From CAYZBF01 sp964476585 (GTDB lineage: Bacteria > Hydrothermota > UBA3072), in assembly GCA_964476585.1 (NCBI GenBank), contig CAYZBF010000011.1, forward strand, positions 1-56,305: a stretch of 56,305 nucleotides of DNA, in the 5' to 3' direction. The position numbers and the translations under genes are program-made. Positions 1-8,878 of the stretch are shown piece after piece. Every line of letters starts with the position of its first letter. The first letter of the stretch is position 1. A model generated the notes under the pieces. The model ran no database searches. It was given only the letters and a program-made list of their open reading frames with translations, and was not told the DNA's origin.

Positions 1-2
1 TG

Positions 3-494
3 CTTCTGACTTTTCCTAAGGATGTGAGAGCGAGGCTTTATGAATATGATAGGTCTAGCTGGAGTAAAACGCGAAGAGCTTCTTATGTTATAGGAAAATT
101 ATTAGCTCTTATTTGTCTTGTCCTGATAATCTTTACCCCATTGAAAGTCGGATCTATTGTTTTCATCCCCGGAGTTATTTTATTTGCCCTTGGTTTAACT
201 GGATTCTTTATTGCTATTTTCAATTTTAAAAACTCACCACTTGATCAGCCGGTTACCAAAGGACTCTACAGAATATCACGCCACCCACAGGTAGTTATGT
301 TGTTTATTATGTCTATTGGGATTTGTATTTCAATAGGGTCATGGCTTGTACTATTCATAATGATTGTTTCTTCATTATTCCTCCACTTTAGGGATCTAGC
401 GGAGGAAGAAGCCTGCTTAGAACGATACGGTGCTTCATACCGTACCTACATGAAACGTATACCCCGGTATTTCCTGATTAAAACACATATGTAG
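3..494 (+). CDS. PEMT/ICMT-family membrane methyltransferase, 5' truncated by window edge
   Basis: The reading frame is open to the left edge, so the GTG at 24 need not be the start; about 163 residues are visible. Two to three hydrophobic segments are followed by GLYRISRHPQ and, near the end, EEEACLERYGASYRTY. These are the two conserved blocks of the phospholipid/isoprenylcysteine methyltransferase superfamily, where the His and the EE pair line the SAM site. Family members usually have four or five membrane helices and about 200 residues, so the N-terminal helices lie outside the window. The substrate cannot be told from sequence: a phospholipid, an isoprenoid-linked group or another small lipophilic molecule. 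It converges on the tsaC operon. Confidence 0.8.
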   Translation, partial: LLTFPKDVRARLYEYDRSSWSKTRRASYVIGKLLALICLVLIIFTPLKVGSIVFIPGVILFALGLTGFFIAIFNFKNSPLDQPVTKGLYRISRHPQVVMLFIMSIGICISIGSWLVLFIMIVSSLFLHFRDLAEEEACLERYGASYRTYMKRIPRYFLIKTHM

Positions 495-631
495 GAAGAA
501 GGGATGTTGAAAAATATTAGAAAAGGATTAATTAGTGGCGGATGAATTTAACGGGTCGTAACGGGTCGGGGGTTGACAATTTTACATTACATTTTTTGAA
601 CCGCAGATTAACATAGATTATATATCAGGTC

Positions 632-720
632 TTAGGTTTTAGGCATTTGGTCTTAGTAATCATTGCCTATCTATTTTTCATTATTTTCCTAATCCCTAGC
701 ACCCAATACCCAAAACCTAA
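632..720. repeat. TAGG-rich inverted repeat between convergent genes
   Basis: Perfect 9-bp arms TTAGGTTTT (632-640) and AAAACCTAA (712-720) enclose a low-complexity stretch with CCTAATCCCTAGCACCC. A comparable hairpin lies at 27226-27286. Both sit at 3' ends of transcription units, so they may serve as terminators or be a dispersed repeat family. Just upstream, 539-562 holds the short tandem TAACGGGTCG twice. No gene is visible between 495 and 745. Confidence 0.5.
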
Positions 721-745
721 AATTAGGAACCTCGAACCCTATATA

Positions 746-1777
746 CTACTTGAACTTCCTGCGGATGTATCCCTCGACCCTTTTGTTTGCACTTTCTATC
801 TCGTAGAAGACCTCCCTGTAGACATCGATACCTTTTCCTATAGGGTCTTCTATTTCTACAGGTTTGTTTTTATCCTTAAAATTCCGAAGGAAGAGGATCT
901 TTCCCGTATTCTCAGGTGATAAATCAGTCAGGTAATTCTTATGTTCTTCCTCCATAATGAAAATAATATCCGTCCAATCAAGGATAGGTTCTGCAATATA
1001 TACAGATTGATGATCTATCTCAATGTTATTCTCCTTTAAAATCATTATTGCCTCAATGGACATCGGAGCACCTGATACCGCATTTGTTCCGGCAGATCTA
1101 ACCTTCACATTTTCAAGGTCTTTTGCAAGAAACTTCAGATGAGCCTCAGCCATGGGACTCCTGCACATATTAGCGCTGCAAATATAAAGGATATGAATTG
1201 GAACTCCTTTAGCAAGTTGAACTTCTTCTTTTAAAGAATTCTCTATCTCAATAATAGATATCATCCCTTTTCGGAGAAGGACAGGCTTTTCCCCCGAAAT
1301 ATCTAAAACTGTGGATGGTTTACCCGATCCACCCTTCCCGGACATTACAATATCATATTCCAGTTCTACCTCGTCTGTGAAAAGAGGGGTGGGTTTTCCA
1401 GGGAGGTTAGCACTGGTTGCAATGAGAGGTAAACCAGCATCCCTTATTAAATCCCGAAGTGGTTCATAATCAGGAATTCTGATGCCAACCGTAGCATCCT
1501 CAGATAAAACGCCCTCTGGGAGAATTTTCTTTCCCGTAAAGATGAGTGTAAGGGGGCCAGGGATAAGATTGCTTAGGTGGTGGTAACGCCCTGGTATTTC
1601 AAGAGCCCATTTCTCGATGTCTTTCTTATCCGAGAGAAGGATTGCAAATGGTTTGTTCTTCGGGCGTCTTGTAATCTTACTAAGTTTTTCTACACATTCC
1701 CTGCCAAGAAGGCAGCCTATACCAAGCACTGTTTCTGTTGGAAACAGTATGACCTCACCTTTTTTTAATTTCTTCAT
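746..1777 (-). CDS. tsaC: Fusion of threonylcarbamoyl-AMP synthase (TsaC/YrdC/Sua5) with low-molecular-weight protein phosphatase
   Basis: Residues 1-190 are a YrdC/Sua5 domain (FPTETVLGIG near the start, RRPKNKPFAILLSD, TSANLPGKPT). It makes threonylcarbamoyl-AMP from Thr, bicarbonate and ATP for t6A37 of ANN-decoding tRNAs. Residues about 195-343 are a low-molecular-weight phosphatase with the CX5R loop CSANMCRSP (nucleophile Cys200) and the general-acid Asp of EDPIG (Asp311). In YwlE-type arginine phosphatases a Thr sits just before the last Cys of the loop, whereas tyrosine phosphatases carry a bulky hydrophobic residue there. Here it is Met, which leans to phosphotyrosine. The two activities are normally separate genes. 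It overlaps the upstream site-2 protease by 4 nt and ends the operon. Confidence 0.92.
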   Translation of the reverse strand: MKKLKKGEVILFPTETVLGIGCLLGRECVEKLSKITRRPKNKPFAILLSDKKDIEKWALEIPGRYHHLSNLIPGPLTLIFTGKKILPEGVLSEDATVGIRIPDYEPLRDLIRDAGLPLIATSANLPGKPTPLFTDEVELEYDIVMSGKGGSGKPSTVLDISGEKPVLLRKGMISIIEIENSLKEEVQLAKGVPIHILYICSANMCRSPMAEAHLKFLAKDLENVKVRSAGTNAVSGAPMSIEAIMILKENNIEIDHQSVYIAEPILDWTDIIFIMEEEHKNYLTDLSPENTGKILFLRNFKDKNKPVEIEDPIGKGIDVYREVFYEIESANKRVEGYIRRKFK

Positions 1778-2826
1778 ACAAGTTGGAATGGATTGGGTAC
1801 GAATGTAATTATAAATATCACAAATGAAATGTATCCTATTAATTGATTCCTTAAAGTGAGTTCCGAGATATTGTCAAGGGGTGGAGGATGGCGGAAGCGG
1901 ACGATTATAAGGATTAAGAGTCCCCAGAATATCCAGCCTGACCATATAAGACCGGCCTCGAGTAATGCTATAAAGGTTATGTATGCAATAAAACGATATT
2001 TCTTTTCAAATAGAGCATAAGCAATATGCCCGCCATCCAGTTGACCTATTGGGAGGAGATTAATGGCGGTCACGAAATAACCAATCCATCCGGCAAATGC
2101 GATGGGGTGAAGCAGGATTTCTGAATCCTTTGGGAGCGAAGAGAAATATGCCTTCGTTAATAGATTAGTCAGGAGCGAATCACCAAGGATAAGACCCCCC
2201 TCTTGGAAAGGTACGAGCCTTGATAGAGAGAGTCCGATAAGTAGGGCTGCGGTTGAGAGAATAAATCCTACTATAGGACCTGCGGCGCCTATTTCGACAA
2301 GAGAATTCTTGTCCTTTATAGGAGACTTCATCATTATAACAGCTCCAAAGGTTCCAAGTAGATGTGGTGCAGGTATAAAATAAGGGAGTGTGGCTTCTAC
2401 GTTATTCTTTTTTGCAGCAAAATAATGTCCGAGTTCGTGGCCACCCAGTATTAGCATTATTGCGATAGAAAAGGGTATGCCCTTGAGCAGATTGCTTATT
2501 GGATATATCGGGTTTACACCCTGCCAGAATGCTCCAGCCGCAAGGGTAGTAAAGAACGTGATAACAAGGAGAAGTACATTAATCCACTTCTTCGATTTAC
2601 CAACCTTCCTTTCAGGAACAAACGCTATCCTGATTTCTTCTCCATCTCTTGTAAATATTGACAGGAGATTTAGGGAAGCTGCCTTTTCCTTGATATAACT
2701 TATAGCCTTCTTCTTATCAACGATAAAGTTGCCTCTCCATACCAGCTGGAATTGCTCCATGCCAGAGGATTTTATCTCCATTACCTCGCAAAGGAAATCT
2801 TCTATTATCTCTTGGAGATGTTCCAT
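1774..2826 (-). CDS. Site-2 protease family intramembrane metalloprotease (M50)
   Basis: A 350-residue protein with an N-terminal soluble region (1-80) and at least six hydrophobic segments. The zinc motif HELGH is at 130-134, and the second M50 motif NLLPIGQLDGGH lies near 255-266. These define S2P-type proteases that cut transmembrane substrates such as anti-sigma factors. The arrangement, with a helix before HELGH and no PDZ domain between the motifs, resembles the EGY/YdiL-like M50 branch rather than RseP. Its substrate is unknown. It starts in a TAATG overlap with argS and overlaps tsaC by 4 nt, so it is cotranscribed with translation genes. Confidence 0.9.
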   Translation of the reverse strand: MEHLQEIIEDFLCEVMEIKSSGMEQFQLVWRGNFIVDKKKAISYIKEKAASLNLLSIFTRDGEEIRIAFVPERKVGKSKKWINVLLLVITFFTTLAAGAFWQGVNPIYPISNLLKGIPFSIAIMLILGGHELGHYFAAKKNNVEATLPYFIPAPHLLGTFGAVIMMKSPIKDKNSLVEIGAAGPIVGFILSTAALLIGLSLSRLVPFQEGGLILGDSLLTNLLTKAYFSSLPKDSEILLHPIAFAGWIGYFVTAINLLPIGQLDGGHIAYALFEKKYRFIAYITFIALLEAGLIWSGWIFWGLLILIIVRFRHPPPLDNISELTLRNQLIGYISFVIFIITFVPNPFQLV

Positions 2827-4406
2827 TACATCCTTTCTGGAGTGCTTACCCCAAGAAGAGAAAGCCCCTTTGCTACTACATTCCTGACTGCATTTGAAAG
2901 GAATAGACGGGGATTTGTCAGTTCTTCTTCACCTCCAATAACTCTCTGTCTCTGATAGAAATTATGATAGAGTTTTGAGAGGTCCAGAAGGTAGTATGCG
3001 AGGAGATGAGGCTCCCTCATTTTTGCAGAATCTTCCAGTGTTTCTTTAAATTCAGGAATCTTTCTAATCAATTTTAACTCTTCTTCATTTGTTAGTAATT
3101 CCAGATTCTCTGGTAAGTTTACACTGTATCCCTTATATTTGGCAAAGTCAAGAAGACTTGAAATTCTAGCATGTCCATACTGTATATAATAGACAGGGTT
3201 CCTCTCTGATTGTTCCTTTGCTAATTCCAGGTCAAAATCCATTGGTATGGATGACTTTCGCATCAGGAAAAAGAATCTGGCGGCATCTACACCAACTTCA
3301 CCAATCAACTCATCTATGGTTACATACTCCCCACTCCTTTTTGACATCTTTATCGTTTCCTCACCCCTCTTCAATGTAACCCATTGGATAATTTTTACCT
3401 CCAGATTCTCTGATGGATAATCGAGAAGTTCCAAACTCTTTCTAAGCTCGGGGATATGATCTATATGGTCGGGTCCAAGAAGATCAATCAACACCTCATA
3501 ACCACGGTCAAACTTATAACGATGATATGCAATGTCAGGGACGATATAGGTATAGCTTCCATCTCTACGAATAAAAACTCTCTCTCTCCCAGTAGCCGTG
3601 AGCCAGAGAGCGCCATCTTTTTTTATAAGCGGAGTAGGCTCTAAAATGCGAAGATCCGCTATAACACTATCTGCATTACCCTTCTCTTTAAGTTCTGTCT
3701 CGCTTATCCATTCGTCGAATTTAACCCTGAATCTCTCAAGGGTGCGTTTTTGCATTTTAAGAATCTCTTGGACGCCATAGGTGGTATAATCAGAGATGTT
3801 TTCTTCTATGGTTTTCTTTGCAAGTTGTGCAATGTAATTTCCTCTATAGGCATTAGGAGGATAATCAACCGACTCCCCTTGTAGTTCTTTTATCTTTAAT
3901 TCGATAGATTTCCCGAGTAGTTCAACCTGTTTTCCACTGTCATTGAAGTAGTATTCCCGGTGTACAGTAAACCCCTGCGACTGTAGGATACGCGAAAGTG
4001 AATCGCCGAAGGTGGCAGCGCGGGCAGATGCTACATGTAGAGGGCCGGTTGGATTGGCAGACACGAATTCCAAAAGTACTCTCTTACCACCTCCCCGGTC
4101 CTTTTTACCATAATCAGGATGTATAGAACTTTTTAACTCTTCTATCCACGCCTCTTTTTTTATCTTAATATTTATGAATCCGTCTACTGGTTTTACCCAC
4201 TCGATTGGTTCTCCTTTTAATCCTTCAGCAATCATTCTTGCAATATTCCCGGGGTCTTTGTGAACCTCTTTGGCAAGAAGGAAAGCTACATTTGTGCTGT
4301 AATCACCTAAATCATCTGATGGTGTATGTCCGATCTCCGGGACAATATCAACACCTATAAGATCTTTTATGGTCTTTTTTATAATTCCTCTGAGTCTACA
4401 TCTCAT
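2826..4406 (-). CDS. argS: Arginine--tRNA ligase
   Basis: Class I aminoacyl-tRNA synthetase charging tRNA-Arg, 526 residues. The N-terminal Add-1 domain ends near residue 90. The HIGH-type signature is NPTGPLHVAS (118-127) and the KMSKS loop is KMSKR (353-357). The C-terminal anticodon-binding domain ends in LLGVSTPERM. I start at the ATG at 4406: it has a GAGAGGAA Shine-Dalgarno about 8 nt upstream and overlaps rsfS by only 11 nt. An upstream in-frame start at 4493 would lie deep inside rsfS and adds 29 unlikely residues. Confidence 0.96.
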   Translation of the reverse strand: MRCRLRGIIKKTIKDLIGVDIVPEIGHTPSDDLGDYSTNVAFLLAKEVHKDPGNIARMIAEGLKGEPIEWVKPVDGFINIKIKKEAWIEELKSSIHPDYGKKDRGGGKRVLLEFVSANPTGPLHVASARAATFGDSLSRILQSQGFTVHREYYFNDSGKQVELLGKSIELKIKELQGESVDYPPNAYRGNYIAQLAKKTIEENISDYTTYGVQEILKMQKRTLERFRVKFDEWISETELKEKGNADSVIADLRILEPTPLIKKDGALWLTATGRERVFIRRDGSYTYIVPDIAYHRYKFDRGYEVLIDLLGPDHIDHIPELRKSLELLDYPSENLEVKIIQWVTLKRGEETIKMSKRSGEYVTIDELIGEVGVDAARFFFLMRKSSIPMDFDLELAKEQSERNPVYYIQYGHARISSLLDFAKYKGYSVNLPENLELLTNEEELKLIRKIPEFKETLEDSAKMREPHLLAYYLLDLSKLYHNFYQRQRVIGGEEELTNPRLFLSNAVRNVVAKGLSLLGVSTPERM

Positions 4407-4749
4407 TTGGAAATTCCTCTCTTGGCACATCACCCCAGAGTCTTTCAAGGTCATAGTATGAGCGTTGTTTTGGCAGGAATATATGGATGACAAAATTCAG
4501 GTAATCTATGAGAACCCATCTTCCTAACTCATATCCTTCAACATGATGTGCGGATAAATCTTTACCCTTCAGCTGTTCTGTAATAGCATCGGCTATCGCT
4601 TTAGAATGAATGCTGGACTGTGCGGTGCAGATTATGAATGAATCAGTAGCGTCGCAGACTTTACTTACATTCAGTTTAACAATATCCATTGCCTTCTTCT
4701 CATACATTGTCTCCACCACAGTACCTATTAAATCATCGTTGAATACCAA
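4396..4749 (-). CDS. rsfS: Ribosomal silencing factor RsfS (Iojap/YbeB)
   Basis: A 117-residue protein matching the RsfS family: DATDSFIICTAQSSIHSKAIAD, then VEGYELGRWVLIDY and a C-terminal YYDLERLWGDVP. RsfS binds uL14 on the 50S subunit and blocks subunit joining when nutrients are scarce. Length is typical. It overlaps lytR_C upstream by 17 nt and argS downstream by 11 nt, consistent with translational coupling. In many bacteria rsfS follows a LytR-type gene, as here. Confidence 0.95.
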   Translation of the reverse strand: MVFNDDLIGTVVETMYEKKAMDIVKLNVSKVCDATDSFIICTAQSSIHSKAIADAITEQLKGKDLSAHHVEGYELGRWVLIDYLNFVIHIFLPKQRSYYDLERLWGDVPREEFPNEM

Positions 4750-5158
4750 TTAACCTCCTGTTTAGGATTTCTTTTGGTAAAACCTGATCATAGTCCATTC
4801 CCAACAGTATAACAATATGAACGAGACGGGTAGAATCTACACTCGTAGAGATGCTTTTAATTCCGAGAGCTCGACCCACCATCCTCCCCCATTTCTCATC
4901 AGGTGCCAATTTATCAACTATGACGGTCTTTTTCTGATGCTCGGCTGCATTACCAAAGTATGTTACGTCAAATCCCTTTCTTCTTAAGTATCTTGATGTA
5001 TCCCTTGCAAGGTCATCAACGCCACAGCCGTTTAGAACCTCTATCTTTATCTTTGAAAAATCCAGGGGATGCAAAAACTTATACGTAAAAGAGAAGATGA
5101 AAGCACTCAATGTCAATAATAGGAATAGAGTGAGGGCAATATTATTGCGTTTTGCCAC
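4733..5158 (-). CDS. LytR_C domain protein, membrane anchored
   Basis: A 141-residue protein with one N-terminal membrane helix (about residues 8-27, LTLFLLLTLSAFIFSF). A LytR C-terminal domain follows, IEVLNGCGVDDLARDTSRYL, then KGFDVTYFGNA. There is no LytR-CpsA-Psr catalytic domain, so this is a stand-alone accessory domain. It probably works at the outer face of the inner membrane, with cell-wall or envelope polymers as likely partners (inference). It starts in an ATGA overlap with the glmU-like gene and precedes rsfS, a common neighbourhood for this family. Confidence 0.85.
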   Translation of the reverse strand: MAKRNNIALTLFLLLTLSAFIFSFTYKFLHPLDFSKIKIEVLNGCGVDDLARDTSRYLRRKGFDVTYFGNAAEHQKKTVIVDKLAPDEKWGRMVGRALGIKSISTSVDSTRLVHIVILLGMDYDQVLPKEILNRRLIGIQR

Positions 5159-6087
5159 TAATTCCCTATCTTAGAACCAGAAGATATTTTTTGGTCCACC
5201 AGATGGACGAAGGGACCTATAACACAATTAATCCCAATAAAGGTGTTACCAGTGATAACCACGTTTGGTTCGATTATAGTATCTCTACCTATTTCTACCT
5301 GGGGTTCTATATACACAGTCCAAGGAGCAAGAATGGTTACACCTTCTTCTTGTAATTGGCGTATTTTCCTTTTTCGCATCGATTCAATCACAATAGTTAA
5401 ATCTGACCGTGTGTTTATACCCTGTAATTCAGATGGATTGTCTGTTATAACCCCTGTTATCTTCCCTCCCCTCTTTTGGATAATTGATATTACATCGGTC
5501 AGATAATATTCAATCTGGGCATTAACAGGTTTGATGAGTTCAATTGAATTCCTTAAGGTGGCAAGGGAGAAGATGTAAACTCCGCCATTCACCTCTCTTA
5601 TCTTTTTCTCTTCTTCCGATGCATCCTTTTCTTCTACTATTCTGATAATTTCTTGTCCATCTCTTATAATTCTGCCGTAACCAAAGGGGTTACTTGGTTT
5701 GAAGGTAAGAAATGTTGCTGCATAATCATTCTCTTTATGGCAGGTAATTAGACGTTCTAATGTATCATTGGAAAGGAGAGGAACATCTGCTGAAAGAATC
5801 AGCACATCCCCTTTCTTATCTTCTATCTTATTGAGTGCCCTTGAAACCGCATCACCTGTTCCCAGTGGTTCGGGCTGGAGAACATAATCAACTCTAGGGA
5901 ATAAACCTTCTACTTCTTTGCCTTTCTTACTATATATAAGAGTAATAGAACTTGGGGAAACTGCCTTGGCATTTTCTATTACCCAGTGCACCATGGGCTT
6001 GCCCATTACCAGGTGCATTATTTTGGATTTGTCTGACTTCATCCTCTTTCCTACACCACCCGCAAGAACAATGACATGAAAGGACAT
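5158..6087 (-). CDS. GlmU-like nucleotidyltransferase with a shortened beta-helix (no acetyltransferase domain)
   Basis: Residues 1-225 are the GlmU pyrophosphorylase domain: LAGGVGKRMKS nucleotide loop, QPEPLGTGDAV, SADVPLL metal-binding region, FGYGRIIR and VEEKDAS. They predict UTP-dependent activation of GlcNAc-1-P or a related sugar phosphate. Only two to three left-handed beta-helix turns follow (residues 250-309, hexapeptides like VEIGRDTIIEPNV). Bifunctional GlmU is about 450 residues, so the acetyltransferase site is missing. The stop overlaps the next gene by 4 nt and no helix remnants are seen downstream, so this looks like a natural short form, not a frameshift. It starts directly after the lon stop codon. 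Confidence 0.88.
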   Translation of the reverse strand: MSFHVIVLAGGVGKRMKSDKSKIMHLVMGKPMVHWVIENAKAVSPSSITLIYSKKGKEVEGLFPRVDYVLQPEPLGTGDAVSRALNKIEDKKGDVLILSADVPLLSNDTLERLITCHKENDYAATFLTFKPSNPFGYGRIIRDGQEIIRIVEEKDASEEEKKIREVNGGVYIFSLATLRNSIELIKPVNAQIEYYLTDVISIIQKRGGKITGVITDNPSELQGINTRSDLTIVIESMRKRKIRQLQEEGVTILAPWTVYIEPQVEIGRDTIIEPNVVITGNTFIGINCVIGPFVHLVDQKISSGSKIGN

Positions 6088-8448
6088 CTATGAATTATTT
6101 TCTATTTGAAGGTCAGGGATTGCAATACTTGCTGCTTCTTCTATTCTTTCTACAAACATAAAATTTAGTCCTTTCTTTTGATGCTCTGGAATTTCAATTA
6201 AATCTTTCTCATTATCCTGAGGTAAAATCAGGTTATTTATTCCGGCCCTCTTTGCTGCCAGAACCTTTTCCTTTACCCCGCCGATTGGCAACAGTTTTCC
6301 TCTTAGTGTAATTTCTCCAGTCATACCATAATCCGGCGATACTGGTTTGTTGGTAAATAGAGAAATCAGAGCTACAGAAAGCGTAATGCCTGCTGAGGGA
6401 CCATCTTTAGGTATTGCACCCTCAGGAATATGGATATGGATGTCTTTATCAGAAAATACTTCCGGATCTATATTGAAGATATTAGCATTTGCTTTAATAT
6501 AAGAAAGCGCAGCTTTAGCCGATTCTTGAAGCATTTCACCCAATTTACCAGTTAAGATAAGGGTTCCCTTTCCTTTCATCATTGTTGATTCTACGAACAG
6601 TATCTGACCGCCTGCAGCTGTCCACGAGAGACCTGTAGCAACACCGACGGCTGGAGCCTGCTCCTTCTCTTCGGTCCTGAATCTCCTCGGACCAAGATAA
6701 TCCTCAAGAACATCTTTTGTTATCTCATACTTACCGTTTTTCTCTACTGCGATCTTCCTTGCAACCTTTCTGCAAACCTTTCCAATTTCTCTTTCTAAGT
6801 TTCTAACACCTGCTTCCCTTGTGTAGTTTGTGGTTATCATATTTAAGGCGCCATCTGTAAATCTGATTTGCTCTTCGGTGAGCCCATTTTCTTTAATCTG
6901 TCTGGGAACCAGATAGTCTGTTGCTATCTTGTATTTATCCTCAACCGTATAACCGGGAATTCGTATAACCTCCATACGATCTAGCAGTGCTGGCGGAATA
7001 GTGTCAGTCATGTTCGCTGTCGTTATGAACATAATTGAAGAAAGATCAAAGGCTATATCTAGGAAGTTATCTCTGAAGGAATTATTCTGCTCTGGATCAA
7101 GGACTTCAAGGAGCGCAGATGCAGGATCTCCTCTGAAATCCTTGCCTACCTTATCAATCTCATCCAGCATAAACACGGGATTCTTTGAGCCTACTCTCTT
7201 AAGACTTTGTATTATCCGTCCTGGAAGGGCACCTACATAGGTTCTCCTGTGCCCTCTTATCTCTGCTTCGTCATGAATACCACCAAGCGAGGTGCGAACG
7301 AATTTTCTGTTCAATGCTCGTGCAATTGATTGTCCAAGCGATGTCTTACCTACTCCCGGTGGTCCAACGAAGCAAAGGATAGGACCCTTGACATCTTTTT
7401 TAAGCTTTCTAACAGAGAGGAATTCACTTATTCTCTCTTTGACGTCATCAAGATCATGATGGTCTTCATTAAGGATTTTTTCTGCCTGCGTTATATCATG
7501 GTTATCCTCTGTCACTCTGCTCCAGGGGAGCTCGCAAAGCCAGTCGAGGTAATTTCGGATTACGTTATACTCTGCAGCCTGTGGCGGGATAATCTTTAGT
7601 CGTTCGAGTTCATCTTTAGCAGCCTTCAGAGCCTCCTCACTCATTTTGGCTTTCTTTATTTTATTTTCATACTCCTTGGCTAGGGCGGTTATTGAATCCT
7701 CTTCACCCAATTCCTTCTTGATTGCTTTCAATTGCTCTCTTAGAATGGCTTTTCTTTGAATATCACTGACTTCTTTCTGAACCTTCCCTGTAATCTCTCC
7801 CTTGACTTTCATTTTATCGAGATTTTCAGAAAGGATATCAATAAGGATCTCATATCGTTGTCTTAAATCCAAGGTTTCCAGAAGTTTCTGGCTTTCCTCC
7901 GGGGGAATGCGGGTATTTCCGGCTATGAAATCTACAAGATTTGAATCGTCTTCAATATTTAGTGCAATAGTTTCTATTTCTTCGGGGACATAGGGAGAAT
8001 AAGCGACGAATTCTTTAAAAATATTTAGAAGGCTATTCTTAAGTGGTTCTATCTCGTCCTCACTACCCAGAGCTTCTTTTATTTGGGAAATCTCTGCAAT
8101 AATGTATGGATTCTCCTGCAAAATTTTCTTAATTTCCACTCTTTTTAAGCCTTGGACAAGCACCCTGATTGTTCCGTCTGGAACTTTAATCATTCTGATG
8201 ATAGATGCCATAGTTCCATATTTCTCAATTTCTCCAGGTTTTGGATCTTTTTTGACTTTACTCATGAAGAGGCCAATTAATTTATTCTTATTCAACGCAT
8301 CTTCTATTAATTTAATATGATGTTCCTTCTCCACTGCAATCGGCATAACCAGAGCTGGAAAGAGAACTACTTTTGAAAGCGGAAGGACGGGAATTGCTGT
8401 GGGAACTTCAATTTCCATATCCCCTAAAGTTATATCGTGTTCCTTCAT
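6088..8448 (-). CDS. lon: ATP-dependent Lon protease
   Basis: Lon of 786 residues, the usual length. The N-terminal LAN domain covers 15-210 and a coiled coil follows (about 220-290). The AAA+ module has Walker A GPPGVGKT (362-369) and Walker B VFMLDEIDK. The serine-lysine protease domain has Ser685 in PKDGPSAG and Lys728 in GGVKEK. It degrades misfolded and regulatory proteins in the cytosol. It lies 10 nt downstream of hsp20, pairing a protease with a holdase, which suggests a proteostasis operon. Confidence 0.98.
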   Translation of the reverse strand: MKEHDITLGDMEIEVPTAIPVLPLSKVVLFPALVMPIAVEKEHHIKLIEDALNKNKLIGLFMSKVKKDPKPGEIEKYGTMASIIRMIKVPDGTIRVLVQGLKRVEIKKILQENPYIIAEISQIKEALGSEDEIEPLKNSLLNIFKEFVAYSPYVPEEIETIALNIEDDSNLVDFIAGNTRIPPEESQKLLETLDLRQRYEILIDILSENLDKMKVKGEITGKVQKEVSDIQRKAILREQLKAIKKELGEEDSITALAKEYENKIKKAKMSEEALKAAKDELERLKIIPPQAAEYNVIRNYLDWLCELPWSRVTEDNHDITQAEKILNEDHHDLDDVKERISEFLSVRKLKKDVKGPILCFVGPPGVGKTSLGQSIARALNRKFVRTSLGGIHDEAEIRGHRRTYVGALPGRIIQSLKRVGSKNPVFMLDEIDKVGKDFRGDPASALLEVLDPEQNNSFRDNFLDIAFDLSSIMFITTANMTDTIPPALLDRMEVIRIPGYTVEDKYKIATDYLVPRQIKENGLTEEQIRFTDGALNMITTNYTREAGVRNLEREIGKVCRKVARKIAVEKNGKYEITKDVLEDYLGPRRFRTEEKEQAPAVGVATGLSWTAAGGQILFVESTMMKGKGTLILTGKLGEMLQESAKAALSYIKANANIFNIDPEVFSDKDIHIHIPEGAIPKDGPSAGITLSVALISLFTNKPVSPDYGMTGEITLRGKLLPIGGVKEKVLAAKRAGINNLILPQDNEKDLIEIPEHQKKGLNFMFVERIEEAASIAIPDLQIENNS

Positions 8449-8458
8449 ATTTTGTCTC

Positions 8459-8878
8459 TTACTCTATCTCAATTACCTTTTCAACGGAAGGAGCCTTTGG
8501 TAGAATAATTTGAACAAACCCATCCTTAGTAGTAACGATTGCCTGATTAGCATCAACTTCGTATGGTAACGTTATTTTTCTTTCAAAGGTTCCGAATGAT
8601 ATTTCTATTGAGTAGAAGTTCCTTAATTCATCAGAGTAAGGGTCTTCCCTCTTTCCTGAAATTGTGATTGTGTTTTTTTCAAGAACTACATGAAGATCCT
8701 CTGGCTTAACCCCTGCCGCCTCCATCAATAATATTAAGGAATTGTTCCTCTCGAAGATATTGAAAGGCGGCCTCCATCCACCACTGTAGGGGATCGAGCG
8801 GCCAGAGTGCACGAAACTGCTCAAGAGAAGATCCATCTCCCGTTCAAATCTTCTGATCTCATCAAATATATCACTCAT
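8459..8878 (-). CDS. Small heat-shock protein, Hsp20/alpha-crystallin family
   Basis: A 139-residue protein with an alpha-crystallin domain from about residue 38 to 130. Visible hallmarks are EAAGVKPEDLHVVLEKNTITISGKR, FYSIEISFGTFERKITLP and the beta-strand DGFVQIILPK. The C-terminal tail is short and contains VIEIE rather than a clear IXI motif. It acts as an ATP-independent holdase. It overlaps the upstream SAM adenosyltransferase gene by 8 nt and precedes lon by 10 nt. Confidence 0.95.
   Translation of the reverse strand: MSDIFDEIRRFEREMDLLLSSFVHSGRSIPYSGGWRPPFNIFERNNSLILLMEAAGVKPEDLHVVLEKNTITISGKREDPYSDELRNFYSIEISFGTFERKITLPYEVDANQAIVTTKDGFVQIILPKAPSVEKVIEIE

Noticed and set aside
5158..6087. 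Frameshift truncation of a bifunctional glmU
   Set aside because: The following DNA encodes the LytR_C protein with a 4-nt overlap, and no further hexapeptide repeats are found.
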